Part shown: in pieces, positions 31,655 through 43,220 of the stretch
Position numbering within the stretch: position 1 is the stretch's first letter
Layout of the letters: every line of letters begins with the position of its first letter
Assembly: GCA_015680685.1 (NCBI GenBank)
Contig: MNCI01021031.1
Coordinates: 54,441 to 101,566 of the forward strand
Direction: 5' to 3'
Length of the DNA stretch: 47,126 bases
Origin: Gnetum montanum
Lineage: Eukaryota; Streptophyta; Gnetopsida; Gnetales; Gnetaceae
Made by a program: the position numbers and the translations under genes
The notes under the pieces: generated by a model
The model's database searches: none
What the model saw: only the letters and a program-made list of their open reading frames with translations
What the model was told of the DNA's origin: nothing

Positions 31655-33640
31655 ATGTCTCCTTCTTCTTATGAGAGTGCTTCACCAACTAGGTCTGACA
31701 CAATGAACAATCAGAGGTGGAGTGCACATGATGATCCACCAATGCCCCAATAGTTTTGCATGGTATACGCTCATCTTGATGAGTATGTACTAGACTTTAT
31801 CTTTATCCTCAACTAGGATGAACAACTATGTTGGCATGATTTAGAAGGTAACATAGTGTTACCTCCTGATTGCTTAATACCAAACATGTTTCTTCATGCT
31901 CTCACACGAATTGGCATGTAGCACTTATAGGTAGAGTACGTTATGCATTAACATGACTCAACAGAGTATTGATCCATGAAGGCACAATGTCAAAGGGACC
32001 TAGAACAGGAGAGACATTACAAATCTATGAAGAAAAAGTGGTCCCAGGATGTCCCGTATGTCCTAAGTGAAAATGAGGATGGTGAACCTACCTCAAGAGA
32101 TTTTCTACAAAACAATGTTCCTCTTGTTGACTATGGTCAAGGATTTGTATATTAGAATATTCACTCAACTATTCATAACCTAGGTTCTAATACCAATAGG
32201 CATAAAGGATCCAAAAAAGGAGCATGAACACGTGATAATGACGGGCATTCCAATTGTAACTACGAATGAGGTTGCGACCACCAAAGAGAAAGTGATAGGT
32301 GCCATCATAGTGTTAGTCCTCCTTCCTCTTCACCTTTATCATCTCCTTCCCCCTCTCCTTAGGGGTTTGAATGCAGTCATAAAGGGAAAGACCATGAGGA
32401 AAATGGTAGGCAAAATAAAGATCATAGACAAAACAGTCGGGAAAGGGGACAAGGACATTTCAGAGAGACACAACACAAAATAAGGAAGAGTAGGGAACAA
32501 CATAGGCCTCATAGACGTAATAGAAAATACAATCATGATGAACCCCTACTTTCCACCCAAAGTATGTTAGATATAATAGAGGTTGTTAGGATTCCAACAA
32601 GGCACCAAAAGGATAGTAGGATCAAAAGACTAAACATGAACAACATCCCACGATTTGAAGGGGGATACAATGCTGATCCTGAAAACCATCTACAAGCATT
32701 TCATGATGCATGTGCCTTGCAAAATATAGAAAATGAGTGACAAAAGCTAAAGTTGTTTCCATGAACATTGATCAAGGAAGCAGAAAGTTAGTACTAGTCC
32801 TTAGAACTGGAATCCATTCGTCGATGGAGTACCATGTTAGAGTTATTCAACGATAAGAATCAAACATACTCCCAAGTGTCCAACCTGCATAAGAAAATCC
32901 AAGGATGGAAACAAGGAGGACATGAACCCTTGGATGCTACCATGGGCTTATATTATGCATTATTACATCATTGCCCTGGCCATGATTACTTGCAAAGGGA
33001 ACAACTATGCCATCTTGTAGATGGGCTTAGGTACGAAATGTGAAGAAGCCTTAGGACTTATGCCCAAGGAAGGCTATCTGAGCTCAAAGCCCATCAAATA
33101 CAAAGATTTTTGAAGTAAGTTGTCAAGGAGGAAGGTGAGTTAAGGAAAAGAGAAAGTGCAGAGAAATACAATAGAGATCCTTCCCTCCAAAACAAGGAAG
33201 TTATTTTGTGAAGATGAAGAAGAGTCACCACTCGAAGAGATGGTGAATAGAAATACTTTACCTATTCAAAAATTTTCATTAGAAGTATCGAAAAAAGGTA
33301 GATCAAATGTGGAACTTCCTAGAGGATAAATTTCAAACTATTCTAAAAATGGTAGAGGAGTCTAGAGAACAAAGTAGTGACTGGGAGAGAAGGAAAAAGA
33401 AAGAAGTTGAGTATGCACGTAACAAGGGTAAGGGCAAAGTTGCCATCATTGAAGAGGTTGTGGATTCGAACATCGACAATGAAGGTAGATGTGAAATTTT
33501 CCAATATGACCATCCTAAAGGATTTTGTCCAATAGTGTCACATCTGCAAGAGTCTAGGGTGTATGCACCAAACCCACAATTAAATAGAAGAAAAATACCC
33601 AGAAGGTTACCTTATTCCCAAGGTAACCCAAAGTAGTTCC
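31655..33640 (+). pseudogene. G2 gag, decayed
   Basis: Begins at ATG 31655 (MSPSSYESASPTRSD), aligned to the G1 start. It continues through YAHLDEYVLDF and a broken His/Ser-rich stretch (32230-32540). The Retrotrans_gag core is IPRFEGGYNADPENHLQAF (about 32648-32705), RRWSTMLELFNDKNQ, then CPGHDYLQREQLCHLVDGLR (32970-33035). A coiled, Lys/Glu-rich stretch follows, then the knuckle CEIFQYDHPKGFCP (about 33490-33531), in which the second Cys is now Phe. G1 keeps CEIC, so this is a G2-specific loss. Stops and frameshifts occur throughout. Gag forms the particle that carries element RNA. Confidence 0.8.
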
Positions 33641-34221
33641 ACCAACCCTTGACATATTATCTGAGTGGAGCACCACCACAACTGAATAAATAGTATCAAT
33701 AATGGCAACACCCACAAGAATGGGGAATGCCACTACCACATTAACAATACCCTTACCATCAACTTGACCCATACAGGTAGTATGTTCAGCAGTCAATCTC
33801 TCTACATGACTCTACTTGTCACATCGCTCCTCAGCCTCACTACCAAACCCATGAGTACTATACAACTCCTTCTCCTAAGAGAGATGTTCCACATACATAC
33901 TATCTTTCTCATATGACTACATCTCTTCCACCCTTAGCTCCATTACCACCTACTCCAACTATGTAGGATGAGCTTCTTGCCCAGCCGCAATAATGTAATG
34001 CTACAAGGGCTATCAAGTCTCAACCTACTATTGGTTTGGATAACTGATCAAAGAAGAGACCTTTCTTTAGAACCAATAGTCCAACCAAGTCCTTACAATC
34101 ACAAGCGGCTAGTTATCTAAACACCTCATCATCATTTGAATCTTTGGAGCTCACATTAACTAATGCCATCACTGATTAGATTAAAGCTGGTCATCTTTCT
34201 AGGAAATTCTCTAATCCTTGA

Positions 34222-34620
34222 AGTCCTCTTATATATTTACAAATCATTGGGAATGAGCCTTGTAAAGCTCTTTTGGATTTAGGTTCTAGTGTTAACTTAA
34301 TCTCTCAAGAAATGTACAAAGCCTAGAACCTAGCTCCACCTAAAAATAGTAACATTCATTTAGAGTTGGTTGACCAATCCATCACTATCCCATTAGGACT
34401 AGTGGAGGACATTGTCACCACTATTTATGGATGGTTGTATCAAATCGATTTCCTAGTAATCCAAGTCAACAACTAGAAGGGGGACTTCCCAATCATAATG
34501 GGAAGGGTATGGCTAAGTACAATTGATGTGTGCCTAGGAATATGTGATCTTTTCCTAGAAATATTAAAATAAAATGCATTTGGGAAGATCAAGAAGAAGA
34601 AAGTTCCATGCATCACATGC
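34222..34620 (+). pseudogene. G2 aspartic protease, decayed
   Basis: SPLIYLQIIGNEPCKALLDLGSSVNLISQEMY starts here (quoted in parts: SPLIYLQIIG, KALLDLGSSVNLI). The active site is D-L-G, as in G1. Downstream are IPLGLVEDIV and DFPIIMGRVWLSTI (about 34485), the conserved GR-x-x-L block. Two or three internal stops interrupt it. The protease would cut the Gag-Pol precursor inside the particle. A linker to RT (34620-34940) corresponds to G1 14562-14345. Confidence 0.8.
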
Positions 34621-34924
34621 AGTGACACAGGGTGCAACTGCGTGTAGAATTCTTGGTTTGTACAATGCTTAACATTGCCTACATGCAACCAGTGTGCACA
34701 AGTAACTAATATACATAGATGCCTATATGTAGTAGCCACAAGATAAGAAGGCACCCAGTGGTTGATAGTCGACCAAGAAATCAATTCAACCTTATGCATG
34801 GAACTAGCTGAGAGCTTAACTTGTAGCTATATCAATAGCATAGATGCATTAAAGCAAGTCCATCGTCAACTTACAAGTACTAACACCAAAAATATCAATT
34901 AGGGAAAGCTGGAAATTCCTAACG

Positions 34925-35800
34925 ATTTTAAGAAAGAGCCCCTTGAATTAAAATTTTTGTCCACTAGTATGGAGTATACATTTCCCAAGAATGAAAAACT
35001 AGTAATCATTAACGCTAAGCTCACTCCTCAACAAAAAGAAANNNNNNNNNNNNNNNNNNNNNNNNNNNNNNNNNNNNNNNNNNNNNNNNNNNNNNNNNNN
35101 NNNNNNNNNNNNNNNNNNNNNNNNNNNNNNNNNNNNNNNNNNNNNNNNNNNNNNNNNNNNNNNNNNNNNNNNNNNNNNNNNNNNNNNNNNNNNNNNNNNN
35201 NNNNNNNNNNNNNNNNNNNNNNNNNNNNNNNNNNNNNNNNNNNNNNNNNNNNNNNNNNNNNNNNNNNNNCCCATTGCCATTCATTGACCAAGTCTTAGAT
35301 ACCATTGCAAGGCATTGCTATTATAGTTTTCTGGATGGTTACAGTGGGTAGAATCAAATTCAAATAGCACCAAAAGACCAAGCCAAGGCTACATTCAAAA
35401 GTCCTTGGGGAACATTTGCATATAGGCAGATGTCGTTTGGCTTGTGTAATGCCCCATCAACATTTCCACATCTGGTTCTAATCATATTTCAGTAGCAAAT
35501 AGGAAATGCTATGGGGGTCTTTATGAATGATTTCTCCACCTATGGAGTATACTTGGAAAAAGCATTGGATCGATTAGAGCAAGTATTGAAACAATGTGTA
35601 GAAACCAACCTAAGGCTTAATTGGTAAAAAAGCCACTTAATGGTCCAAGAGGGCATTGTATTATGGCATAAGATTTCACAAATAGGGATAGAGGTAGATC
35701 CTAAAAATATTAAATTCATCCAAGGAATCACTCGTCAACTTGAAATTGTAAAAGATGTTTGATCATTCCTTGGACATACTGGCTATTATAGACACTTCAT
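34925..35800 (+). pseudogene. G2 reverse transcriptase, decayed, with assembly gap
   Basis: The N-terminal block (LKFLSTSMEYTFPKNEKL, then VIINAKLTPQQKE) ends at a run of 228 Ns. After the gap come PLPFIDQVLDTIARH, FLDGYSG, then KSPWGTFAYRQMSFGLCNAPSTF. The catalytic box follows as FMNDF at 35520-35534, where the family has FMDDF: GAT to AAT, one transition, which removes a metal-binding Asp. LNW-KSHLMVQEGIVLWHKIS and SFLGHTGYYRHFI follow (about 35612-35800). This is the layout of a Ty3/gypsy RT, which copies element RNA into DNA. Stops are present at several Trp and Gln codons. Confidence 0.85.
35042..35269. other. Assembly gap (228 Ns) inside RT
   Basis: The gap removes the middle of the RT fingers/palm. 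The flanking frames do not agree with a 228-base length (the downstream frame is offset by two), so the N count is either an estimate or hides a frameshift. Protein frames reported through the Ns are meaningless. Confidence 0.95.
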
Positions 35801-35939
35801 TGAGAACTTTTTAAAGATTGTGAAATCATTGATAGAATTAACAAAGAAGGATGTTCCCTTTGAATGGACCAAGAAATGTGAGCTAGCTTTCCAAACCTTG
35901 AAGCAGAAACTCATAGAAACACCCATTCTACAAGCTCCT

Positions 35940-36314
35940 AACTAGTTCAGACCATTCCATATAATGACTGACATGTTCAATTTTTCCTTAAGAGTCGTAC
36001 TTACATAGTTAGATGACCAAAGATGTCCTTATTACATTCACTATGAAAGTTGAAATATTACTGATGCATAACTCAACTATACCACAACAGAAAAAGATTT
36101 AATGGTTGTGGTATTTACACTAGAAAAATTTAGGTACTATGTATTAGGCTATAAGGTATTTGTACATGTAGATCATAGTGTGACTTGGTTCCTTATGAAT
36201 AAACCAACAGTGAGCCCTCGTGTCATACGATGGCTAGTGATATTGCAAGAGTTCAATATCACAATAGTAGATTGTAAATACACTAAGAATGTTATTACTG
36301 ATCATTTATCTTGA
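35940..36314 (+). pseudogene. G2 RNase H domain, decayed
   Basis: FHIMTDMFNFSLRVVL corresponds to the first catalytic Asp block. Then NYTTTEKDLMVVVFTLEKFRYYVLG (TTEKE-type block, here TTEKD) and HVDHSVTWFL, with the expected (T/V)DH motif, precede RWLVILQEFNITI and ITDHLS at the end. This is a Ty3/gypsy RNase H, which removes the RNA strand during reverse transcription. The 36102-36314 part is an open frame of 70 codons; upstream there are stops. Confidence 0.85.
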
Positions 36315-36474
36315 TTGTGATAGGACAACAAAGAGGACGAATACCCAATTTATGATTGCTTCTCTGATGAATTCCTCTTTGTAGGTGTAGTAAATAATCA
36401 ATCACCCATAGATACAAATTGGTATAGCAGCATTCTTACTTATCTTCTTACACAAGAAACACCACAAGGGCTAG

Positions 36475-37640
36475 ATGTTAAAAAGAAACAATAGTTTCTC
36501 CATCGAGTCAAACATTTCATGGAAATCAATGGACACCTTTACAAGGTGCATTCTGATGGCTTGGTATGATGGTGTGTTCTTGACGCAAATCAATTGCAAA
36601 TTCTCCAAGATGCTCATGAGGGCCCTTGTGAGGGTCATTACACTGGGAGATGAACAACCATTAAAATCTTGCTTGCGGGATATTATTGGCCTACATTGTT
36701 TCAAGATACCCATCATTTTGTCCAATCTTGTGAGTGCTGCCAACGTGATGGGGGAATGATTGCTAGAATGGAGGGTCCACAACAATGGATTCAACCCTTA
36801 GAACCCTTTGACATATGGGGAATTGATTTTATCGGGCCTCTTACACTAATGTCCAATGGAAAAGCATACATTGTTGTTGTTGTTGACTATTTTACAAAGT
36901 GGACAGAAGCAGCTACTATTATGGATTATACATCATATACCACTGTATAATTTGTCCAACAAAAAATAATAAATAGGTTTGGTGTGCCTCGTGCACTTAT
37001 TTCTGATAATGGCACACACTTTATAGGTGAAACTTTTCAGAAATTAATGCAATGCTTAGAAGTTGAGCATAAACTAACTACACCATATCATCCTCAAGTA
37101 AATGGTCAAGCCAAAGTCACTAATAGGGAGATCACAAAAATATTGACATGAACCATTAGCAAATATAGGTGAGACTAGAGCACCAAACTAAACGATGCTC
37201 TTTGGGCCTACCACTCCACGTGGAAACTCCCTATAGCCTATTCTCCCTATGAGTTGGTGTACAGTAAACTTCCAACACTTCTTATCCAAGTTGAGCTTTG
37301 TACACTATTTACAACATGTGACCTTAACCTTGACCTTAGTCTAGCATAAAAGGAATAGTTAATGAACCTTAACTTGCTAGATGAAAACCAACTAGCCACC
37401 TTGTCATCCAATGAACTACATAAGGCCTTTAACAAACAACGTCATGGCCAAAGAATTAGAAAAGTCAAATAGAAACCAGGAGATAGGGTTCTTTATTGGA
37501 ATCCCACACTTGTGCCACAACAAACTAAATTTCAAATGCTATGGGAAGGACCTTATATCATTTATTAAACTTTTCCTTTAGGGGCCATGATGATCTATAA
37601 CCCTGAAAGCCCAGATAAGAATTTGTTGATCAACATCTAG
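36475..37640 (+). pseudogene. G2 integrase, decayed
   Basis: The zinc-binding HHCC domain is readable: HEGPCEGHYTGR (about 36613-36648) and QSCECCQRDG (about 36721-36750). The catalytic core has WGIDFIGPL (first Asp, about 36815-36841), VDYFTKWTEA, and ISDNGTHF (second Asp, about 36999-37022). In the third block, HPQVNGQAKVTNRE, the catalytic Glu of NGQAE is Lys (AAA at 37113-37115). The C-terminal GPY-type module is KFQMLWEGPYII (about 37529-37564). No chromodomain follows. The enzyme would insert element DNA; the E-to-K change and several stops make that impossible here. Confidence 0.85.
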
Positions 37641-39681
37641 TAGACTAAACCTTTCAATGAGCCCAAAATGGCCAGTACTAACACTACCTTTGTTGATGGA
37701 CAACCTTGCTCATTATTTCAGATCTCCTCCTTCCAACTCAGTCATGGGGGAGATGGCCACCAATGCTAATTATTCTAAGTGCTCAATTTCTGTTGTCTTT
37801 TTTTTTTAACACATTTTTTATCTTTACTTGTTTTCATTTTACACCATCATTAGCATTTTTACTATTTCTTTCTCTATTATATTTTGTTTGATTTATTTTC
37901 ACTCGTCACATACTAAGTGCTCATGATGGTGGGTTGTACTATAATAGTGATTGATTACTAATGTTTTGTTTTTATCTTTGACTTTCAATGTTGATGCTAA
38001 GATATGGTTTCTTTTGATAAAATAGGCAATGAGTCCATGTCATCCATTCATCCATTCAACTCTATGGTCTCCTTTGTTTTGGAAATGTATTATCCCTTTT
38101 TCTAATCAAACCTATTAATGAATTTGTGGCTTGGTACTCTTCAAACCAAGAAAAGATTTAAATGGATTGAAAGGGTGTTACTTCAAGGGGATTTGACACA
38201 TTAGTGCTGGCTATTCTCTTAGGTACTTGGATGTTTTTCATAGGTTTTCCACCATTCCGCTGATAACTAGTACCAAGAGGTTGAATAAATCAAATAAGTC
38301 TTTGCATGGTGGTTCCCACTTAAAAAATAATAGTAATAAAACACAAACTAGTGGGAATTCAAAGCACACCCCTTAGACACAATAAAGGAACATGGACTAC
38401 AAGCATTGGTTATGACACTAGAAAGACATGTTACCCATGCCTGAAGGTTCCCTCTTATTAAGGCCCTTTCTCGCTTCCTACTTCTCTATCTTTCTCTTGT
38501 TGGAATGGTGGTTGTTTTGTGGAAGCATTCTCATTACTTTAGGAGGATAGGTTGGTCACATGTGTTGATGTGAGGTCACTAAATGTGGTTAGTTTTAATC
38601 CAGATTTGGATTGAATTTTATTAAGTCACCTTAACCACATAATACACAAGGGACTTTACACAACCTTGATTTTGGGATTCCATTCCATTCTCTTTTCTCT
38701 TTCTGTATTGCTTTCCATATTCCACCTTATTGCCAATTTTATGATTAGTCTATATCTTGGTCGACACATTGTTATTCTTTGGTAAATTCTTGTGGGTGAA
38801 TTCTTAACTATTGCTTCCATATGTCATTCCTAGAGCCTACAGACTCTTTGGTTTATGGGTGTGTCAGGGCATAAAGGGCATCAGCCTACTTTGGGGAGGA
38901 TCCACTAGCATTCCTTTTTGGTGCAATTGTTAAGTTTTTTCCCTTAAACTTTTCTTGAACTCAACTATTTCTCATTTCACCCCATCTATGACCTTTGTTT
39001 TCTTTGCCCTTCTATGCCTTTTTATTGGCTTCAACATTCTTATTTCTCTAATCTTTCTTGTTCTTTCATTTTCCATCTTATTGCTATCAAAGGTTCACTC
39101 TTAATCATGGGGGCCTGTTGCAAATTTTTCCATTTCATTACTTATCTCACCCCTACAACTTGGGTAGTTATTAAGTTACAAACCTCTAACCCAGTATCTG
39201 CCATACCCACAACCTAGCCAATGTGCTTCATATTGAGGCAAGGTATCAATTACGTTATATCTTATCTATCCCTACTAATTCATGACTATGTTGTATGTGT
39301 GCAGATGGCGATCACATGAACAATGGACTAGGATAGGAGGGAGCACTCAGGATGGACTAGAGCAAGAGTAATTATGCAAGGAACAAGCTTGGTCATGTGG
39401 CCATGGATGAACAATGGTGTGCACATTTTTGACATCAATAGCAATGTGCCTCATTTTATTTTCTCTCTCTCTCTCTCTTCAAGCTATCAAATGAGGGTTT
39501 GGATGTCATCTATGTATAGTGTTCACCACAATGGTTATGAATACCAATGTTGTAATACGTTTGTTGATCCATTCATCGGGCACTTTGAGTCTATCATTCC
39601 ATGTCATTGTCAGCCATCATTCAGTCAATAATCCCACACCTTTTCACTACTTTGTAAGGAACTCAAGGACAAGTTTTTATT
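37641..39681 (+). other. G2 3' non-coding spacer
   Basis: About 2 kb between integrase and the PPT without a readable protein. The T-rich stretch at 37800-37915 and several blocks (for example 38290-38320) are matched in G1 12456-14337. A CT microsatellite lies at 39462-39478. Athila-branch elements may carry an env-like frame here; none is recognisable. Confidence 0.65.
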
Positions 39682-39695
39682 TAGTTGTGGGGGTA
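39682..39695 (+). other. G2 polypurine tract
   Basis: TAGTTGTGGGGGTA immediately precedes the 3' LTR. It is shared in form with G1. Confidence 0.7.
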
Positions 39696-40526
39696 TGATG
39701 AGTTATGATATTGAACCCTTAATATCGCACCCTCAATATCAAAGATGCTAAAGTGATATCAAACATGTGATATCAGAATCTATCTCATTACCTATAAATG
39801 AGAGATAGGGGGCACTTGGTTTCAAATTAGTTTTTTAGTCCCTTAGCTAAACCCTTGCAATTTTTCCCTTCTAGAGTTAGAGTTATTTCTGAGTGCCTGT
39901 AGTAGGAGTCATAAAGTGAACATATCTCTATTTGAGCATTGTGTACCTAAGCACACCTTGTGTTTGAAAATAAAGACGAACTTTGTGATAAACCTTGCAA
40001 CATTCGTAATGGCTTAATTATTTCATTTAAATGTTTTTTACTATTATTTGCTACTCTCCTTAGTTAATGTTATTTCTATTGAATTGTTAATTATCAATGA
40101 ATTAGCACACTCAGTACAATCACTTCGAGAATACGTAGAACACTTGGTAACCCAGTAATGACTAGTGTTTGGTAATCCCAGTAGTGTTGCACTAGTTTAG
40201 GATGTGTTTGATAAGTGGAAACGGATGTTGGTGATAGGACTAGTTAGAGAATAGTTGATTAGTTAAATCAAATTAGTTACTAAATTATTTCATTTCCCCA
40301 TTTTAAGCACCAAGAACATAAAACATAAAAAGCATAAAAATTATATACCTCAAGTTTACTTAACCATACAATTGTACCTTACAAGTAAGCTTGAGAAGAT
40401 AATAATTGCATAAACCATCCTTGTTTTGTGTAAGTGCATAAGCACTTAATCCTTGGAATTCAACTAGATCATGCGTTAATGCTCGTGTTTGTATGGTTGA
40501 GCATAGGGGTACCTCATCACTCATCA
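39696..40526 (+). repeat. G2 3' LTR (831 bp)
   Basis: Starts TGATGAGTTATGATATTG and ends TCACTCATCA. It is followed by the right ATCAT target-site copy (40527-40531). It differs from the 5' LTR mainly by transitions and a few indels near the start and around 40050. Confidence 0.92.
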
Positions 40527-41690
40527 ATCATACATGTTCCATCTTTAGTGGCATCAAATTCACAACCTAGACAACAAGATGCTAATCCTCCAAAGCCTAA
40601 GGAACCATTAGTTATTTAGGTTCCTCCACTTTCAATAAGCAAAGCAATAACAACTAATAATCAAAGCCCACCTATATTGGCCCACAACTTAGAGGTTAGT
40701 AGGAAATCATCATCACAATGTCAATGAAATCAACTTGTTGCCAAACCAAAAACAAAGCCCACTAGAGGTGACCAACAATAAAAGGGTTTGAAATAAGTTA
40801 ACCCATCTAGACCTACACTAAGACCAACTATACCCATGGACCAGGGCCACAAGGCACCCATGTTGAAACCTAAGCCACAAATTCTAGAAAGGATGGAGGC
40901 ATTTAAGATCATGAAGGCTAAAACATGGAACAAGCCAAACAATCCCTAAAACTAAAGAACACATCACCAAACTTGTATGACCTAGTTATAACTTCTTCTA
41001 GTCATAGAGATGCACTAGATCAAGTGTTTACTTCTATCTCTGTGAGCATAAACATGCCTATCCATAGAGAGTCTATCCATTCTATCATTGAGCAAAATCC
41101 ACTTAGGGAAAATGGGCATCAACCCATGCTCAAGTTTCATGACAATGAGGTGAATGTAAACTCTCGAAGTGCAGAAGTGCTATTTTTAGCTCTTCTTATT
41201 ATTATACATATTAGCAAGTACAAGGTTCATCATGTTCATGTGGATGATGGGGTGGAAATTAATGTGATACCATTTTTTATTGTTAACAAACCAGGATTAA
41301 CTGAGAACTCCAATAAACCGCTATCTTTGCACTTAAGTAATTTAATGAATCACAAGTAGTATTGCAAGGTTTCATCTCCTTGGATTTTGTAGCAAGTGAT
41401 CAATTCCCTACATCCATCAACTTCCTAATGATTTAAGAGACACCCAACTTCAACTTGATCTTATGAAGGCCATGGTTGGCTAAGCTTCACATGATCTCAT
41501 CTTCTATACATTAGGAGATTCACTTACCATACATGGGTGGTGAAATTATTATTTGTGGGAACATCTCACTACCTTTGGTTAACTATGTTAACATTGACTA
41601 AGGTTTGGAGGTGGAGTTTTAAGAGAAAGCTCTCAATACTCAAACTGGGACCAACAATAAGAAAAACAACAATGCTAGCAATGTCAACTC
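40527..41690 (+). pseudogene. T2 protease region after G2, decayed
   Basis: This continues T2 from 30669. A 144-codon open frame (40925-41359) reads TSPNLYDLVITSSSHRDAL and SINMPIHRESIHSIIEQNPL, collinear with T1 21076-21210. The active-site segment VHHVHVDDGVEINVIPF comes next. Past a stop, the RPWLAKLH and SSIH blocks (about 41465-41515) are still recognisable. This is a Tat-type aspartic protease, with DDG in place of D(S/T/G)G. It ends before the 32-bp array; no RT follows. Confidence 0.7.
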
Positions 41691-41926
41691 TGTGACATGA
41701 AGTGTTCAACAAAAATGCATGTAGCTTACCATGCTAAACAAGGTAGATGGTGAGCATAAGATCATGCAAAAGGTATTTAGTGATCTATTGACGATCAAGC
41801 ATAAGTTTGTAGTAAATGTTGTATCTCTTCTTTGGTCAATGGTCTCTTGTTCACCTTTACAACATTATATCATGTTTTATTGTTGATTTTATCCTTATAA
41901 ATTCTTTTGAAAGCATCTCATACTTG

Positions 41927-42414
41927 TTAGGAAACTATGGACCACAACCCACTAAGGTCTAAAACTAGCAATACCATGGCCCACTAAGGCCTAAAACTAG
42001 AAGCATCATGGCTTGTTAATACCTAAAACTAGCAGCATCATGGCCTGATAAAGCCTAAAACTAGCAACACTGTGACTTGCTAAGGCCTAAAAATGGAAAC
42101 ATAATGGCCCTCTAAGGCCTAAAATTGGCACATCATGGCCTATTAAGGCCTAAAAATAGCAACATTGTGACCTACTATGGCCTAAAACTAGAAACACAAT
42201 GGCCCTCTACGGCCTAAAACTAGCATATCATGGCCTACTAAGCCTAAAACTAGTAGCATCATGGCCTATTAAGGCATAAAAATAGCAACACTATGGCCCA
42301 ATAAGGCTTAAAAATGTCAACATTCTAGTCCACTAAGGCCTAAAATTGGCAACATCATGGCCTGCTAAGGCCTAAAATTAACAATAGTATTACCCACTAA
42401 GGCCCAAGACATGC
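41927..42414 (+). repeat. 32-bp tandem array in T2
   Basis: About 15 imperfect units with consensus near CATGGCCTACTAAGGCCTA then AAACTAGCAACA, mostly 32 bp apart. It is homologous in unit and position to T1 22029-22462, but individual units do not line up one to one, pointing to independent turnover. Confidence 0.85.
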
Positions 42415-42801
42415 AAAATATCATTAATTTTTTATTTCATTTGGCATCATTTAACCACTCTTTTCCATCACTTTAATGGACCTTTTGTTATGTCAAAACC
42501 TTTAGAAAAATGAAGAACATAGACTGTTTTTACAATGGGATGATTTTACAAGGCATGAATGAGAACTCAAGAAATGAGATCCACAAAGAGATGTCAAAGT
42601 GAAGATAACAAGAACTCAAGGAATCATGGACAAGTACAAAGAATACAAGCTAAATGAAGATGCTCCAGTGATTTAGAGGAAGCTAAATCAATAAGAAGAA
42701 GCCTTAGGAACCTAAGTTTAAAAGTTGAGAACACATCTCCAGGAAGCAAAAGATGTCTTGGTTGAAGTGAAGTGCATCACATAAGATGTCTTTCAAAAAT
42801 A

Positions 42802-42833
42802 GGAGACATCTTCTTTCAGAAGAAGATGTCTCC
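42802..42833. repeat. Perfect 14-bp hairpin in the C2 LTR
   Basis: GGAGACATCTTCTT (42802-42815) is exactly complementary to AAGAAGATGTCTCC (42820-42833) with a TCAG loop. The stem is built from the AGACATCT/AGATGTCT motif that recurs in both C LTRs. Confidence 0.85.
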
Positions 42834-43220
42834 ATGGAGATGTCCCACTTTTCAAGGAGACATATCCCTAGAATTGAAGTCAATTTCAAAGAGACATCCT
42901 AATCTCGAAGGAGATGTCTACACTAGCCATTAGATAGCCCTTGCATGAATACTAAGATGATTTTGGAGACTCCAAGGCTATAGGAAGATTTCAATTTCTT
43001 GGGTATTGTGCAAGTGTTGTGCATGACTTTTCACTATTAAAGAAATCATTGTATATTATCCTTGTGTACTTCATTTGTAAAATCATTTGGTTGATTGATT
43101 ATAGAATTGTGCTTCAAACTACAAGGACCTATAATTTAAGTTACAATAGTTCCTTATGATTTTGATTCTCTCTTGTAATATTATGGGGTTTATGTGCTTC
43201 TTGCAAGAAGGCACCGTCAT

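Larger units (their letters stand above)
30670..40526 (+). mobile_element. G2: complete-structure Ty3/gypsy element, Athila/Tat branch
   Basis: G2 is 9857 bp long. Order: 5' LTR (30670-31519), tRNA-Asp-type primer site (31520), gag, protease, RT, RNase H, integrase, ~2-kb non-coding spacer, PPT (39682-39695), 3' LTR (39696-40526). It is flanked by ATCAT on both sides. Domain order PR-RT-RH-INT is that of Ty3/gypsy. The RT, RH and INT motifs (PLPFIDQ, MVQEGIVL.HKIS, WGIDFIGPL) resemble the Athila/Tat branch without a chromodomain. The LTRs are roughly 90% identical by eye, mostly differing by transitions, so the insertion is old. All genes are interrupted, and catalytic sites of RT and INT are mutated, so it cannot move itself. 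Confidence 0.9.
27428..42473 (+). mobile_element. T2: second Tat-like element, interrupted by G2
   Basis: T2 is collinear with T1 in the same orientation, about 9.8 kb downstream: gag starts are 9775 bp apart. Its two halves, to 30669 and from 40527, join perfectly in the T1 alignment once G2 and one copy of ATCAT are removed. After the protease and the 32-bp array it is cut off at 42473 by the C2 LTR. What lay beyond is outside this window or lost, so T2 alone cannot prove absence of pol. Confidence 0.7.

Noticed and set aside
34957-35305. Four open frames of about 90-110 codons
   Set aside because: They are open only because they run through 228 Ns.
36471-36794. 107-codon minus-strand frame
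   Set aside because: Antisense to the integrase zinc-binding domain of G2.
37641-39681. Possible env-like gene after G2 integrase
   Set aside because: Frames are short, not shared with G1, and show no signal peptide plus membrane anchor pattern.
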